A stretch of 64,000 nucleotides of DNA from Chitinophaga jiangningensis (GCF_900142605.1 NZ_FRBL01000005.1:124001-188000); one strand, 5' to 3'. Shown: positions 1 to 8,688, counted from the first letter of the stretch. Program-made: numbers and translations. The notes: generated from the sequence alone by a model not told the origin.

Positions 1-965
1 GTATAGGCGTTGACTTTACCTACTACGACAAAACCACCAAAGATCAGCTGCTGCCATTGCAGGTACCTGCTGCAACCGGCTACACCAGCACTTTCGTAAA
101 CGGTGGTAGCGTGCAGAACAGAGGTATAGAAGTAGGCGTGAACCTCAACCCAATCCGCCTTAAAAACGGATTCCGCTGGGATATCAATGCTAACGTAGCC
201 CGCAACAGAAACAAACTGCTGAACATGGATGTGGAACAGTATAACCTGTCGCTGCCAATGCTCAACATCGGTACGGACAGACGTACCCAGAAAGTATCTG
301 TGGTAGCCAAAGTAGGAGAGCCGCTGGGTACCATCATGGGCACGGACTATGTATATGATGGCAACGGTAACAGAGTGGTAGACGCTGCAACAGGCTACTA
401 TAAAGTGAGTGCCATCAAACCTATTGGTAACGCCTATCCGGATTATGTTGGTGGTGTAACCAACAGCTTCAGCTATAAAGGTATTTACCTGTCGGCACTG
501 GTTGATTTCCAGAAAGGCGGCAACTTCTTCTCCTATACTAATTTATATGGGGAGAAATCAGGGCTGCTGGAAAGCACGGTCGCAAATAATATTCGTGAAA
601 CCGGTATCATCGTACCTGGAGTTACGGAAGATGGTAAGCCAAATGAGAAAGTGATCACGGCCAAAGATCATTTCAACTTCAACGGCGGTAACGTAATCAG
701 TAAGGCTAACCTCTATGATGCAAGCTACATTTACCTCCGTGAAGTAAAAATCGGTTATAACCTGCCGGAAGCATGGTATAAGAAGATCAAGGCACAGGCT
801 GCCCGTCTGTCATTCTACGGCCGTAACCTGTGGCTGATCAAATCTAATGCACCAAACGTGGATCCATCCAACATCATCAATTCCTCCTCTAACGTGCAGG
901 GTATTGAAGGTGGTGCATTACCTTCTCTCAGATCACTCGGTGTTAACCTGAATGTTTCATTCTAA
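1..965 (+). CDS. SusC/RagA-type TonB-linked outer-membrane receptor, C-terminal fragment
   Basis: This is the 3' part of a SusC-family gene whose start lies before the window; the frame is open from base 3. The visible 320 residues are alternating beta strands with aromatic girdles (for example YLREVKIGYNLPEAW) and end in GVNLNVSF, a terminal strand with the C-terminal Phe expected of an outer-membrane barrel. SusC proteins import oligosaccharides or other nutrients through the outer membrane, powered by TonB, with a SusD lipoprotein as lid. The SusD-type gene follows 12 bases downstream, which confirms the pairing. The plug domain and any N-terminal carboxypeptidase-like domain are outside the window, so the substrate cannot be inferred. 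Confidence 0.93.
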   Translation, partial: IGVDFTYYDKTTKDQLLPLQVPAATGYTSTFVNGGSVQNRGIEVGVNLNPIRLKNGFRWDINANVARNRNKLLNMDVEQYNLSLPMLNIGTDRRTQKVSVVAKVGEPLGTIMGTDYVYDGNGNRVVDAATGYYKVSAIKPIGNAYPDYVGGVTNSFSYKGIYLSALVDFQKGGNFFSYTNLYGEKSGLLESTVANNIRETGIIVPGVTEDGKPNEKVITAKDHFNFNGGNVISKANLYDASYIYLREVKIGYNLPEAWYKKIKAQAARLSFYGRNLWLIKSNAPNVDPSNIINSSSNVQGIEGGALPSLRSLGVNLNVSF

Positions 966-977
966 ATTTTTGTGAAG

Positions 978-2462
978 ATGATGAACAAGCTTTTTAAGTA
1001 TAGCAGCATAGCTTTGGTAGTAAGCGCGATGATTTTCTCCGGCTGTAAAAAACTGGACGAAATGAATCGTGATCCCACCAAACCCACCACCACACAGCCG
1101 CAATACCTGCTCACCGGTGCACAGAAAACGGCAATGGACATCTTGTACAGCGGCCTCCAAAACGGATATATCGCCATGGAGTATGCACAGTTCTGGACGG
1201 GTAACTCACGCACCAACGATGCACAGTTCCAGCTGGATGAAGGTAATAACGCGGCCTTATGGAATACGTTGTATAGTCAGTCACTCCACAACCTGGACGA
1301 CCTGATCAAACAAAATAATTCCAAAACCGACAAAACAGGCGTACCTAACCAGAACGCCATCGCCATGATCATGAAAGCCTGGCTCTTCCAGATACTGGCC
1401 GATACTTATGGTAATGTGCCTTATTCAGCGGCATTCAATATCACTACGGATATTACACCAGCATACGATGACGCACAAACGATTTATAAATCACTGGTAG
1501 ATTCAGTCGAACAACAACTGACCATACTCGATGAATCACAGAGCAGCTTCAATTCAGGAGATATCATTTATAATGGTAAAGTAGGGCTGTGGAAAAAACT
1601 GGGACACTCCCTGTTGCTCCGCCTCGCTATCCGCATGGCCGACGCTAATCCACAACTGGCACAGCAAATCATCGAAAAGCATTATAAAGATGCATTTACC
1701 GGAAACATCGATAATGCTCAGTTTACGTATCTGAATGCTGCGCCAAACAAATTTCCGTACAACGACTCAGAAAGAGAGATCAGCGAGTTCTTCGTAACAT
1801 CCACCTTAACGGATTATATGAAGAGCGTAAACGATCCGCGACTGAACATTTTTGCACGTCCTGCCAGGAATTCAGATACCATCAAAGGCATGCCATACGG
1901 CACTTCCAGCTCTGATCCCGGACGTTTAACACCGAATGAATATTCCTTCCCCGGCACACAGGTGTATAGTGCTACCATGCCGGGTATCCTGATGACTTAT
2001 TCCGAAGTGGAATTCATCCTGGCAGAAGCGGCAGCAAGAGGCTGGAATGTAGGCGATGCTAAAACGCACTACGAAAACGGTGTGAGAGCATCCATCGACT
2101 ACTGGCGCTTACTCGCCAAAGCGGATATCAGCGATGCTGCTATTAACGACTACCTCACCCGCGTACCTTATAATGCGTCCGACTGGCGCAATGTGATAGG
2201 TACGCAGAAATGGTTGTCGCTTTATCCACAAGGCTTCCAGGCATGGTTTGAACGTACCAGGCTGCATTTTGCCAAACCTGGCGGCGCAGCACTGTTCATC
2301 AAACCGGTATCCGGCTCTGTTGATCCAAGCGTAACCATGGTACCTTTCCGCCTCACCTACCTGGTATCAGAAACCACGCAAAACGCGGAAAACTATACAA
2401 CAGCTGCGCAGGCGATCGGTGGTGATAAAAAAGGAACGCAACTCTGGTATAATAAATACTAA
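978..2462 (+). CDS. SusD/RagB-family nutrient-binding outer-membrane lipoprotein
   Basis: A 494-residue lipoprotein that caps the SusC receptor and binds the nutrient at the cell surface. A signal peptide runs to the lipobox FSGC, with the lipidated Cys at residue 23 and Lys-Lys after it. The opening of the mature protein, with DPTKPTTTQPQYLLTGAQ and the later EYAQFWTG, resembles the SusD-like_2 branch rather than classical SusD. I place the start at the ATG at 978; a GTG six bases upstream is in frame but less likely. It lies 12 bases after the susC stop, so the two are cotranscribed, and a strong terminator follows at 2496. No glycoside hydrolase is adjacent, so the substrate is unknown. 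Confidence 0.93.
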   Translation: MMNKLFKYSSIALVVSAMIFSGCKKLDEMNRDPTKPTTTQPQYLLTGAQKTAMDILYSGLQNGYIAMEYAQFWTGNSRTNDAQFQLDEGNNAALWNTLYSQSLHNLDDLIKQNNSKTDKTGVPNQNAIAMIMKAWLFQILADTYGNVPYSAAFNITTDITPAYDDAQTIYKSLVDSVEQQLTILDESQSSFNSGDIIYNGKVGLWKKLGHSLLLRLAIRMADANPQLAQQIIEKHYKDAFTGNIDNAQFTYLNAAPNKFPYNDSEREISEFFVTSTLTDYMKSVNDPRLNIFARPARNSDTIKGMPYGTSSSDPGRLTPNEYSFPGTQVYSATMPGILMTYSEVEFILAEAAARGWNVGDAKTHYENGVRASIDYWRLLAKADISDAAINDYLTRVPYNASDWRNVIGTQKWLSLYPQGFQAWFERTRLHFAKPGGAALFIKPVSGSVDPSVTMVPFRLTYLVSETTQNAENYTTAAQAIGGDKKGTQLWYNKY

Positions 2463-2495
2463 ACAACTAATAACTAACACAACTACAATCAACGG

Positions 2496-2539
2496 CGCCC
2501 GGATGCAGCTCACAGCTGCTCCGGGCGTTTCTCTTTTTT
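2496..2539 (+). terminator. Rho-independent terminator of the susCD operon
   Basis: Stem CGCCCGGA (2496-2503) pairs with TCCGGGCG (2520-2527), and an inner GCAGCT/AGCTGC stem closes on CAC with one bulged T. It is followed by TTTCTCTTTTTT. Confidence 0.9.
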
Positions 2540-2559
2540 ACCATTTATCTACTCCCGCT

Positions 2560-2589
2560 TTTCTGAAAGGCAGCTATGATTTATCTTTA
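2560..2589 (+). promoter_or_regulatory. Candidate Bacteroidota-type promoter of the DUF2490 gene
   Basis: TTT at 2560, a 19-base spacer and TATCTTTA at 2582-2589 match TTG-N19-TAnnTTTG with one mismatch in each box. It lies 26 bases before the ATG and after the susCD terminator, so the next gene has its own transcript. Confidence 0.45.
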
Positions 2590-2615
2590 GCCCCAACCTA
2601 TATTCATTAGAAGCC

Positions 2616-3329
2616 ATGATTAGAAAAATTTCGTGCCTGCTGATGGTGGCATTTTTATGCCAAACCGCCACTGCACAGGACATGACACATGCTTATCAGA
2701 ACTGGTATACGTATTTTGGTACCGCTAAGCTCAACAGTAAATTTGCCATTCCTTTTGATGTTCAACTTCGCCTCCGTGATGGTTTCAGCGACAAAGGCCA
2801 GCTGCTGATCCGTGGCGGATTACAGTATTCGCTGAACAAACAGCACCATATCCTGCTGGGGTATGCCTATGTGCCTACTTACAATGGTACGGCCGACTCC
2901 TGGCTGCCGGAGCACCGCATCTACCAGCAGTACATCTACAAAGCCCCCAGGCTGGATATGACACACCGCTTCCGCCTGGAGCAACGCTGGGTAGGACAGC
3001 CCAATGCCACTGCACCTTACAAACCCGTGGACGACTGGAAATACGGCAACAGAACCAGGTACTTTAACCGTACCGTCCTGCCTTTCAGGAAAAAACCTGC
3101 TACGCCGTATGTAGCACTCCAGGAAGAAATTTTCCTGAACCTTTGGGGAAATGAGATCAATAATATCTTTTTTGATCAAAACCGTTTCCTGGCAGCCATC
3201 GGCTACCAGTTCAAGCCAGATCTGCGGGTGGATATCGGTTATATGAACCAGCTGGTACAGGTGAATTCAGGCGCAAAAACGATGAATCACATCCTACACT
3301 TTGCGGTTTTTCATAATTTTAAACTCTGA
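2616..3329 (+). CDS. DUF2490 family secreted or outer-membrane protein
   Basis: A 237-residue protein with a clear signal peptide (cleavage after QTATA, residues 1-20). The rest consists of amphipathic beta strands with many Tyr/Trp/Arg residues (LRDGFSDKGQLLIRGGLQYS, HILLGYAYVPTY) and a final aromatic strand, the pattern of the DUF2490 family, presumed small outer-membrane barrels. The biochemical function of the family is not established. It sits behind its own promoter and between two terminators, so it is probably a single-gene transcript and its closeness to susCD may be incidental. Confidence 0.8.
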   Translation: MIRKISCLLMVAFLCQTATAQDMTHAYQNWYTYFGTAKLNSKFAIPFDVQLRLRDGFSDKGQLLIRGGLQYSLNKQHHILLGYAYVPTYNGTADSWLPEHRIYQQYIYKAPRLDMTHRFRLEQRWVGQPNATAPYKPVDDWKYGNRTRYFNRTVLPFRKKPATPYVALQEEIFLNLWGNEINNIFFDQNRFLAAIGYQFKPDLRVDIGYMNQLVQVNSGAKTMNHILHFAVFHNFKL

Positions 3330-3332
3330 GTT

Positions 3333-3365
3333 AAAAAGGGAGTCACCTGCGGCGACTCCCTTTTT
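3333..3365. terminator. Bidirectional terminator between convergent genes
   Basis: AAAAAGGGAGTC (3333-3344) pairs with GACTCCCTTTTT (3354-3365). The A and T tracts flank both sides, so it can stop transcripts from the DUF2490 gene (+) and the YcxB-like gene (-). Confidence 0.85.
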
Positions 3366-3392
3366 AACGCTATAACAGAAAATAAAGCGCCC

Positions 3393-3441
3393 TCCGCGCG
3401 CAGCGCGGACCTCCCTCAGATGATGCCGAAGGCATCATCTG
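3393..3441 (+). repeat. Paired-hairpin intergenic element (A-B order), copy 1
   Basis: Hairpin A is TCCGCGC-GCA-GCGCGGA (3393-3409). Hairpin B is CAGATGATGCC-GAA-GGCATCATCTG (3417-3441), a perfect 11-bp stem with a GAA loop. The spacer CCTCCCT resembles that of the copy at 10135. It lies between two gene 3' ends. Confidence 0.75.
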
Positions 3442-3502
3442 CAAATCGCTAAAAAAACTCAGGAAAATGAATCAGCCGAAAGAACCCCGGCCTGCAGAAA
3501 AA

Positions 3503-3982
3503 CTACTCAATCTTCTCTTTCAGCAACCTCACACACCCTTCATACTGCTCTTCCGAATTAAAAGCACTGGCAGGAATTAAGAAAAACGTTTTCTTATCAC
3601 GATAGAGGTATATAAATTTCTTGGTATCTACTACTTTAGAAAATTTATTCCAGCTGATGGTGCGCTCATGGTAGGAGCCACCGGTAGAGATGAGCATACC
3701 GTCGTCGCCAAATTTCAGACGGATATCGTCTTTGAAAGTAGCAGCACGATTATAAATAGATACCGGCAGCAGGTACCAGAATATCCAGGTGAGCACCAGG
3801 ATCATGATGGTAATGCCTGTTAAGGCGCCGATTGTAACTAAGCTGAAGAAATAGCCGGCGAAAGTTGCCAGCAGAAAGATGATAATGGTGTTGCGAAAAA
3901 CCTTGATTTCGCCACGATGCATAAAATGGTACCGTAATGCACTCAACACCTCGCCCTTATTGTAATTAAATTCTACATGCAT
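3503..3982 (-). CDS. YcxB-like membrane protein
   Basis: A 159-residue protein with two adjacent transmembrane helices at about residues 30-48 and 51-74, followed by a soluble C-terminal part of short strands with the run GMLISTGGSYHERTISWNKF. This order (short N-terminus, two helices, beta-rich YcxB-like tail) is that of the YcxB-like family, which has no established function. The start is the ATG at 3982, 18 bases after the stop of the upstream gene at 4001, so the two are probably one transcript. It is most likely an inner-membrane protein; nothing in the sequence indicates a substrate. Confidence 0.7.
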   Translation of the reverse strand: MHVEFNYNKGEVLSALRYHFMHRGEIKVFRNTIIIFLLATFAGYFFSLVTIGALTGITIMILVLTWIFWYLLPVSIYNRAATFKDDIRLKFGDDGMLISTGGSYHERTISWNKFSKVVDTKKFIYLYRDKKTFFLIPASAFNSEEQYEGCVRLLKEKIE

Positions 3983-4000
3983 TACCGAATGCCACCAGGT

Positions 4001-4501
4001 TTATCTGTTAACTGAAATAGATAAAGGGTTATCCATATCATCACGTACAGTAACTGCTTCTTTTTTACGTGAGCGCTTCACATTACTGAGGTCATCCTCA
4101 CTGAAGCCAGGAAAGTTCTTTTTTACGAAGAGAAAATATTGTTGCAGCACCTTAGGATCCACCTTGAATGGAAACAGCAGCTCCTTACCGCTCGACTTTA
4201 AAAAGTCGCCGGCATTCACTTTACTTTCATTCTGAAGGTACCATTTGTACAGATCCACAATCGCTTTTTCCAACTCGGCTTCATCTACCCGTTCAGGAGC
4301 ATCAGCCCTGGGAAACAATAAAACAAATTCTTCTACCCGGAGTGGTTTGTTATTGTTGACGGTCTTAGAGTTATTGCGGTTATCGTTGTTGTCTCCACCG
4401 TTTTTATCTCCATTGTTGCCTCCGTCTTTAAACCCAGTGTTGGCATTTGCTGATGCGGCTGCGGCCAAAATTACCAACAGCATAAACAACAGCTTCTTCA
4501 T
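4001..4501 (-). CDS. Secreted protein of unknown function with Asn/Gly/Asp-rich linker
   Basis: I do not recognise this 166-residue protein. It has a Sec signal peptide (MKKLLFMLLVILAAAASANA), then a low-complexity stretch of Asn, Gly, Asp and Lys at about residues 22-50, then a compact charged helical domain (DLYKWYLQNESKVN, FVKKNFPGFSEDDLSNVKRS). The C-terminal domain probably folds in the periplasm, tethered by the flexible linker. I take the ATG at 4501 as the start; the frame extends to a TTG at 4510 with no support. It leads the transcript containing the YcxB-like gene and is preceded by an attenuator-like hairpin at 4619-4643. Confidence 0.6.
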   Translation of the reverse strand: MKKLLFMLLVILAAAASANANTGFKDGGNNGDKNGGDNNDNRNNSKTVNNNKPLRVEEFVLLFPRADAPERVDEAELEKAIVDLYKWYLQNESKVNAGDFLKSSGKELLFPFKVDPKVLQQYFLFVKKNFPGFSEDDLSNVKRSRKKEAVTVRDDMDNPLSISVNR

Positions 4502-4618
4502 AAGGCGCAAAATTTACGGACTTAAAAATACAATTTATTTTGGGATTAAGTTATGTTAAAATTTTTTCGGGAAAATTGGGCAAAAAGTCGGAAAAACACA
4601 CATTTTCATATAAAAACA

Positions 4619-4643
4619 AAAGCAATGGGCGAACCATTGCTTT
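4619..4643 (-). terminator. Attenuator-like terminator ahead of the 4001-4501 gene
   Basis: Stem AAAGCAATGG (4619-4628) pairs with CCATTGCTTT (4634-4643) around GCGAA. On the minus strand the hairpin is followed by TGTTTTTAT. It lies between a putative promoter at 4736 and the gene starting at 4501, so it would end the transcript early unless opened. Confidence 0.55.
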
Positions 4644-4653
4644 CGAGAGTCAT

Positions 4654-4701
4654 TTACAGTGCGTGAAGATTCACGCGGTGTAGGAATATTTGGTTTTTCA
4701 T
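4654..4701 (-). CDS. Candidate 15-residue leader peptide
   Basis: Reading frame MKNQIFLHRVNLHAL starts at the ATG at 4701 and stops at 4654, eleven bases before the terminator-like hairpin at 4619-4643. The position suits a translated attenuator, but there is no run of a single regulatory codon (two separated His, three Leu) and no clear ribosome-binding site. Speculative. Confidence 0.2.
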   Translation of the reverse strand: MKNQIFLHRVNLHAL

Positions 4702-4735
4702 AGGACAGTAACCATAATAAAAATTAATACAATAA

Positions 4736-4743
4736 CAAATATA
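4736..4743 (-). promoter_or_regulatory. Possible -7 element for a leader or small RNA
   Basis: On the minus strand this reads TATATTTG, an exact TAnnTTTG. No TTG occurs at the expected spacing upstream. A start near 4729 would give a transcript of about 110 nt ending at the hairpin at 4619. Confidence 0.3.
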
Positions 4744-4948
4744 TAAAAATTATATCATGACGGTACATAAACGCCAAATATTGACGAAAAAGAAAAATAG
4801 GCCGTTCATTTTTCGATTTAGCGAAAAAAAAGCCTGATTTTAAAATGAAAATTAAAACCCGGTCATCGGACCCGATAACCAGTGGATATAAATGTGAAAG
4901 TAGGAGTGGGGTAATTCCCCAAAAACAGGTGTTCTATAAAAAAATAAA

Positions 4949-4970
4949 AGGGCGCCTAGAAAAGCGCCCT
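4949..4970 (-). terminator. Terminator of nrdJ
   Basis: AGGGCGC (4949-4955) pairs with GCGCCCT (4964-4970). On the minus strand the hairpin is followed by TTTTATTTTTTT. Confidence 0.8.
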
Positions 4971-5086
4971 CAATTTGTTACTATCCTATGAAAACCCTAT
5001 TTGAATACAAAGGTAAGTGCATGTTATTTTTCTTTGAAATTTTAGAGGCACAATAACATATCGTTAACAAGAGTTACAACATTGAA

Positions 5087-8000
5087 TCAGCTACAACCCA
5101 TGCTGTTACCGCAATTCAGGCATTTATAACAGGTTCCTGACCTCACCGTAATATGACCACAGGTATTACACGCAGGCGCATCACTCTGCATACTCCGCAG
5201 GTAATCTTGCGTACTATTTTCACCTTTGTGTACCGCAGTCACAGCCTGCTTTACAGGCTTTTGGGGAGACGCCGGCTGCGACGCCGCCGCAGTCACCCGT
5301 ATACTCGATAATTGCGGCCCCGCAGCAGGTAACTCCTCCTCGTCATCCTCTCCTGTATTTCCCGGACCATCCAGCACATGCACCAGGTCAGTCCGGCCCA
5401 AATATTCATATCCTAAAACACGGAATATATAATCAATTAAAGATGTTGCTGATTTGATATTCGGATGATCCACCATACCCGCCGGCTCAAAGCGCGTAAA
5501 CACAAACTTGTCCACAAATTCCTCCAGCGGCACCCCATACTGCAAGCCAATGGAAACCGCTATGGCAAAGCAGTTCATTAAACTGCGCAAGGTAGAGCCC
5601 TCCTTCGCCAGGTCCACGAAAATCTCACCCAGCGTACCATCATTGTACTCCCCGGTACGCACAAAAATCGTTTGCCCACCCACATTCGCCTTCTGCGTAA
5701 ACCCACTCCGCTTGGTAGGCAAAGTTTTACGCTCCACAATGCGGGATAACTGACGTTTTAGGGTGGTATCCTTACTAGCCAGCATCCGCTTATTCACCTC
5801 CTCCAGCAACTCATCAATACTCAGCTGATCCAGGTTGATCATCTGTGATCCTTCTGCCACCGGCGCATCCCCCTTCTTCTTTTTATCAGTTTTATTGCTC
5901 AGCGGCTGACTTAATTTACTGCCGTCCCTGTATAAAGCACAGGCTTTCAGCCCCAGCTGCCAGCTTAGCATATAGGAATCCGCAATATCCGCTACCTCCG
6001 CCTCGTGCGGTAAATTGATGGTTTTGGAAATAGCCCCCGATATAAACGGTTGTGCCGCCGCCATCATACGGATATGCCCGTGCGGATGTATATATCTCTT
6101 CCCGATTTTTCCACATTTATTCGCACAGTCAAATATCGGCAAATGCTCCGCTTTCAGATATGGCGCTCCTTCCACCGTCATCGTACCACATACATAATCA
6201 TTGGCCGCCTCAATTTCCTCGTCGCTAAAGCCTAACGCATGGAGTAAACTGAACTCCAGGTTAAAATATTCCTCGGGCTTGAAACCTAACCTTTGTAAAC
6301 ATTCTTCTCCCAATGTATGCACATTGAATACAAAAGATATATCAAAAGAGGAGATGACCGCATTATCCAGCTTCTTCAGCTCCTCGGCTATAAATCCTTT
6401 CTCAGAAAGCGTTTGATGGTTGATGTAAGGAGCGCCCGCAAATGAACCGGTGCCCTTTGCATAATCCACAATAGCCTTGATTTCAGCAGAGGCATACCCC
6501 AGGTGCTCCAGCGCAGAAGGAATAGACTGATTTATAATCTTAAAATATCCACCACCTGATAACTTCTTAAATTTAACAAGAGCAAAATCAGGTTCCACAC
6601 CGGTAGTATCACAATCCATCACCAACCCGATAGTGCCGGTTGGCGCAATAACGGTAGCCTGCGCATTACGATACCCATAAATCTCTCCCAACTTAACCGC
6701 TTCATCCCAGGCCTTGGTGGCTGCTTTCAGCAGGTAATCCGGACAATAGAGGGCATTGATACCTTTGGGCCTTATTTCAAGTCCTTCATAGGCTTCCACA
6801 GCATCATAAGCAGCCGCACGGTGATTACGCATCACACGCATCATGTCCGCCCTGTTTTCCTCATATTTTGCAAACGCTCCCAGGTGCGCCGCCATCTCCG
6901 CGGAGGTTTTATACGCAATACCCGTCATAATCGCAGTGATGGCCCCCGCTATACCACGTGCCTCCTCACTGTCGTACGCAATACCACTTACCATCAGCAT
7001 GGAACCCAGGTTGGCATACCCCAGGCCCAACGTACGATAATCGTAGCTTAACTGCGCTACTTCTTTTGACGGAAACTGCGCCATCAGCACTGATATCTCC
7101 AGCACCACCGTCCATAACCGCACGGTATACTCAAACCCGCTCACATCAAATAAATTGCTGCCCTCATCGTAAAAGCGGCGCAGGTTTACCGATGCCAGGT
7201 TACACGCGGTATTATCCAGAAACATATATTCAGAGCAGGGATTGGATGCATTGATGCGCCCTCCCTGCGGACAGGTATGCCATTCGTTGATTGTCGTATC
7301 GTATTGCGTACCGGGATCAGCGCAACGCCAGGCGGCATAGGCAATCTGGTCCCACAGCTCGCGGGCCTTCACCGATTTCACCGGTTTGCCGGTAGTGCGA
7401 CTCATAAGATCCCAGTCGGTATCCTCTTCCAGCCGGCGAAAAAATTCATTAGGAATTCTAACAGAGTTATTGGAGTTCTGACCGGAAACAGTACGGTAAG
7501 CTTCTCCTTCATAGTCGGAAGAATAACCTGCCGCAATCAGTGCACCCACTTTCTTTTCTTCTTCTACTTTCCAGTTGATGAAGTCCATGATTTCCGGGTG
7601 ATCCAGGTCCAGGCACACCATTTTAGCAGCGCGGCGTGTGGTACCGCCTGACTTTATCGCCCCCGCAGCGCGGTCGCCGATTTTGAGAAAGCTCATTAAC
7701 CCGCTACTGGTACCACCACCACTGAGCTTTTCGCCCTCTCCGCGAATCTGCGAAAAGTTGGTACCTACGCCGGAACCATATTTAAAAATCCGGGCTTCCC
7801 GCATCCACAAATCCATGATCCCCCCGTCATTTACCAGGTCATCGGAAACACTGAGAATGAAGCAGGCATGCGGCTGCGGACGTTCATATGCGGAAGTGGA
7901 TTGCTCCAGTTTACCCGTATTTTGCTCCACATAATAGTGACCCTGTGGCTTACCTTTTATACCATAACTCTCATGTAAGCCGGTATTAAACCATTGCGGC

Positions 8001-8404
8001 GAATTAGGGACGCAACCCTGATTGAGCATACAATACACCAGTTCATCATAAAATACCTGGGCATCCCGGGGAGATGCAAAGTACCCGTACTTTTCACCCC
8101 ATACGCGCCAGCAGTTAGCCATCCGGTGCACTACCTGCTTCACGGAAGTCTCCCTGCCAAGACTACCATCGGGCTGGGGCACCCCCGCCTTCCTGAAATA
8201 TTTCTGGGCAAGAATATCCGTGGCTATCTGCGACCATCCGGCCGGAACCTCCACATTATTCATTTCAAATACAATATCACCACCGGGGTTCCTGATAACA
8301 GAAGACCGAAAGTCATATTCAAACTGCTCATAAGGGCTCTTCCCCGCCTTGGTAAACTGACGTGTAAACTCAAGACCGGCTTCTCTGTTTGCTGGATTTT
8401 TCAT
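5087..8404 (-). CDS. nrdJ: Adenosylcobalamin-dependent (class II) ribonucleotide reductase
   Basis: A 1105-residue enzyme that reduces ribonucleotides to deoxyribonucleotides, using coenzyme B12 as radical source instead of an iron subunit, so it works with or without oxygen. The catalytic barrel is recognisable from VPNSPQWFNTGLHE, the active-site segment NPCSEYMFLDNTACNL and the phosphate-binding loop ATVIAPTGTIGLVMDCD. A TSCPD-type domain follows near residues 900-1010. The C-terminus carries CNTCG and CYKCLNCG, a zinc or dithiol tail typical of long NrdJ proteins that re-reduces the active site. The start is the ATG at 8404; the frame extends to a TTG at 8431. No partner subunit is adjacent, as expected for class II. 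I see no cobalamin riboswitch, but a perfect DnaA box lies about 100 bases upstream. Confidence 0.96.
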   Translation of the reverse strand: MKNPANREAGLEFTRQFTKAGKSPYEQFEYDFRSSVIRNPGGDIVFEMNNVEVPAGWSQIATDILAQKYFRKAGVPQPDGSLGRETSVKQVVHRMANCWRVWGEKYGYFASPRDAQVFYDELVYCMLNQGCVPNSPQWFNTGLHESYGIKGKPQGHYYVEQNTGKLEQSTSAYERPQPHACFILSVSDDLVNDGGIMDLWMREARIFKYGSGVGTNFSQIRGEGEKLSGGGTSSGLMSFLKIGDRAAGAIKSGGTTRRAAKMVCLDLDHPEIMDFINWKVEEEKKVGALIAAGYSSDYEGEAYRTVSGQNSNNSVRIPNEFFRRLEEDTDWDLMSRTTGKPVKSVKARELWDQIAYAAWRCADPGTQYDTTINEWHTCPQGGRINASNPCSEYMFLDNTACNLASVNLRRFYDEGSNLFDVSGFEYTVRLWTVVLEISVLMAQFPSKEVAQLSYDYRTLGLGYANLGSMLMVSGIAYDSEEARGIAGAITAIMTGIAYKTSAEMAAHLGAFAKYEENRADMMRVMRNHRAAAYDAVEAYEGLEIRPKGINALYCPDYLLKAATKAWDEAVKLGEIYGYRNAQATVIAPTGTIGLVMDCDTTGVEPDFALVKFKKLSGGGYFKIINQSIPSALEHLGYASAEIKAIVDYAKGTGSFAGAPYINHQTLSEKGFIAEELKKLDNAVISSFDISFVFNVHTLGEECLQRLGFKPEEYFNLEFSLLHALGFSDEEIEAANDYVCGTMTVEGAPYLKAEHLPIFDCANKCGKIGKRYIHPHGHIRMMAAAQPFISGAISKTINLPHEAEVADIADSYMLSWQLGLKACALYRDGSKLSQPLSNKTDKKKKGDAPVAEGSQMINLDQLSIDELLEEVNKRMLASKDTTLKRQLSRIVERKTLPTKRSGFTQKANVGGQTIFVRTGEYNDGTLGEIFVDLAKEGSTLRSLMNCFAIAVSIGLQYGVPLEEFVDKFVFTRFEPAGMVDHPNIKSATSLIDYIFRVLGYEYLGRTDLVHVLDGPGNTGEDDEEELPAAGPQLSSIRVTAAASQPASPQKPVKQAVTAVHKGENSTQDYLRSMQSDAPACNTCGHITVRSGTCYKCLNCGNSMGCS

Positions 8405-8500
8405 GCTGGTACATTTCTTAGGATTATACAATACTTGGTTACTGCGTGTGGGCTTTACTAAATTAATTTTTTAATTGCGGAGGACAACGCATTTATTTTG

Positions 8501-8524
8501 CACAACTTGTGGATAATTCCACAA
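8501..8524 (-). promoter_or_regulatory. DnaA box within overlapping TTGTG dyads upstream of nrdJ
   Basis: On the minus strand 8508-8516 reads TTATCCACA, the exact DnaA-box consensus. It is part of the dyad TTGTGG-ATAATT-CCACAA (8507-8524), and an overlapping CACAA-C-TTGTG dyad covers 8501-8511. It lies about 100 bases before the nrdJ start codon. Confidence 0.5.
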
Positions 8525-8623
8525 ACTCTTTCAGGGGCTGAATTGTTATTAAAGATCTACTTTCCACGGGTTTTTCCGGCTTAAAATTTGCCGTAAAAAA
8601 CGCATTAGGAATATGTTACTTAT

Positions 8624-8686
8624 ATGCATGTATTTATCAAGCTATTCATGAATAAAAAATGAATGTCATGCATATTTATTTATCAA
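8624..8686 (+). repeat. Direct repeat around a palindrome, operator-like
   Basis: ATGCATGTATTTATCAA (8624-8640) and ATGCATATTTATTTATCAA (8668-8686) differ by a two-base insertion, and lie on either side of the perfect palindrome ATTCATGAAT (8644-8653). They sit directly upstream of the GGGP synthase promoter. Confidence 0.45.
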
Positions 8687-8688
8687 TG

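Larger units (their letters stand above)
4511..5086. other. AT-rich intergenic region with leader or small-RNA signals
   Basis: No ordinary gene is supported here. On the minus strand it holds the nrdJ terminator (4949-4970), a -7 promoter element (4736-4743), a 15-codon reading frame (4654-4701), a GCGTGAA/TTCACGC hairpin (4661-4676) and a terminator-like hairpin (4619-4643). The part from 4750 to 4940 shows only AT-rich tracts. Confidence 0.6.

Noticed and set aside
2419..2610. 63-codon frame after susD
   Set aside because: It overlaps the end of susD and crosses the susCD terminator.
8501..8524. Replication origin
   Set aside because: Only one perfect DnaA box, no cluster, no AT-rich unwinding region with iterons, and dnaA is not near. 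gyrB at 44.8 kb is far away.
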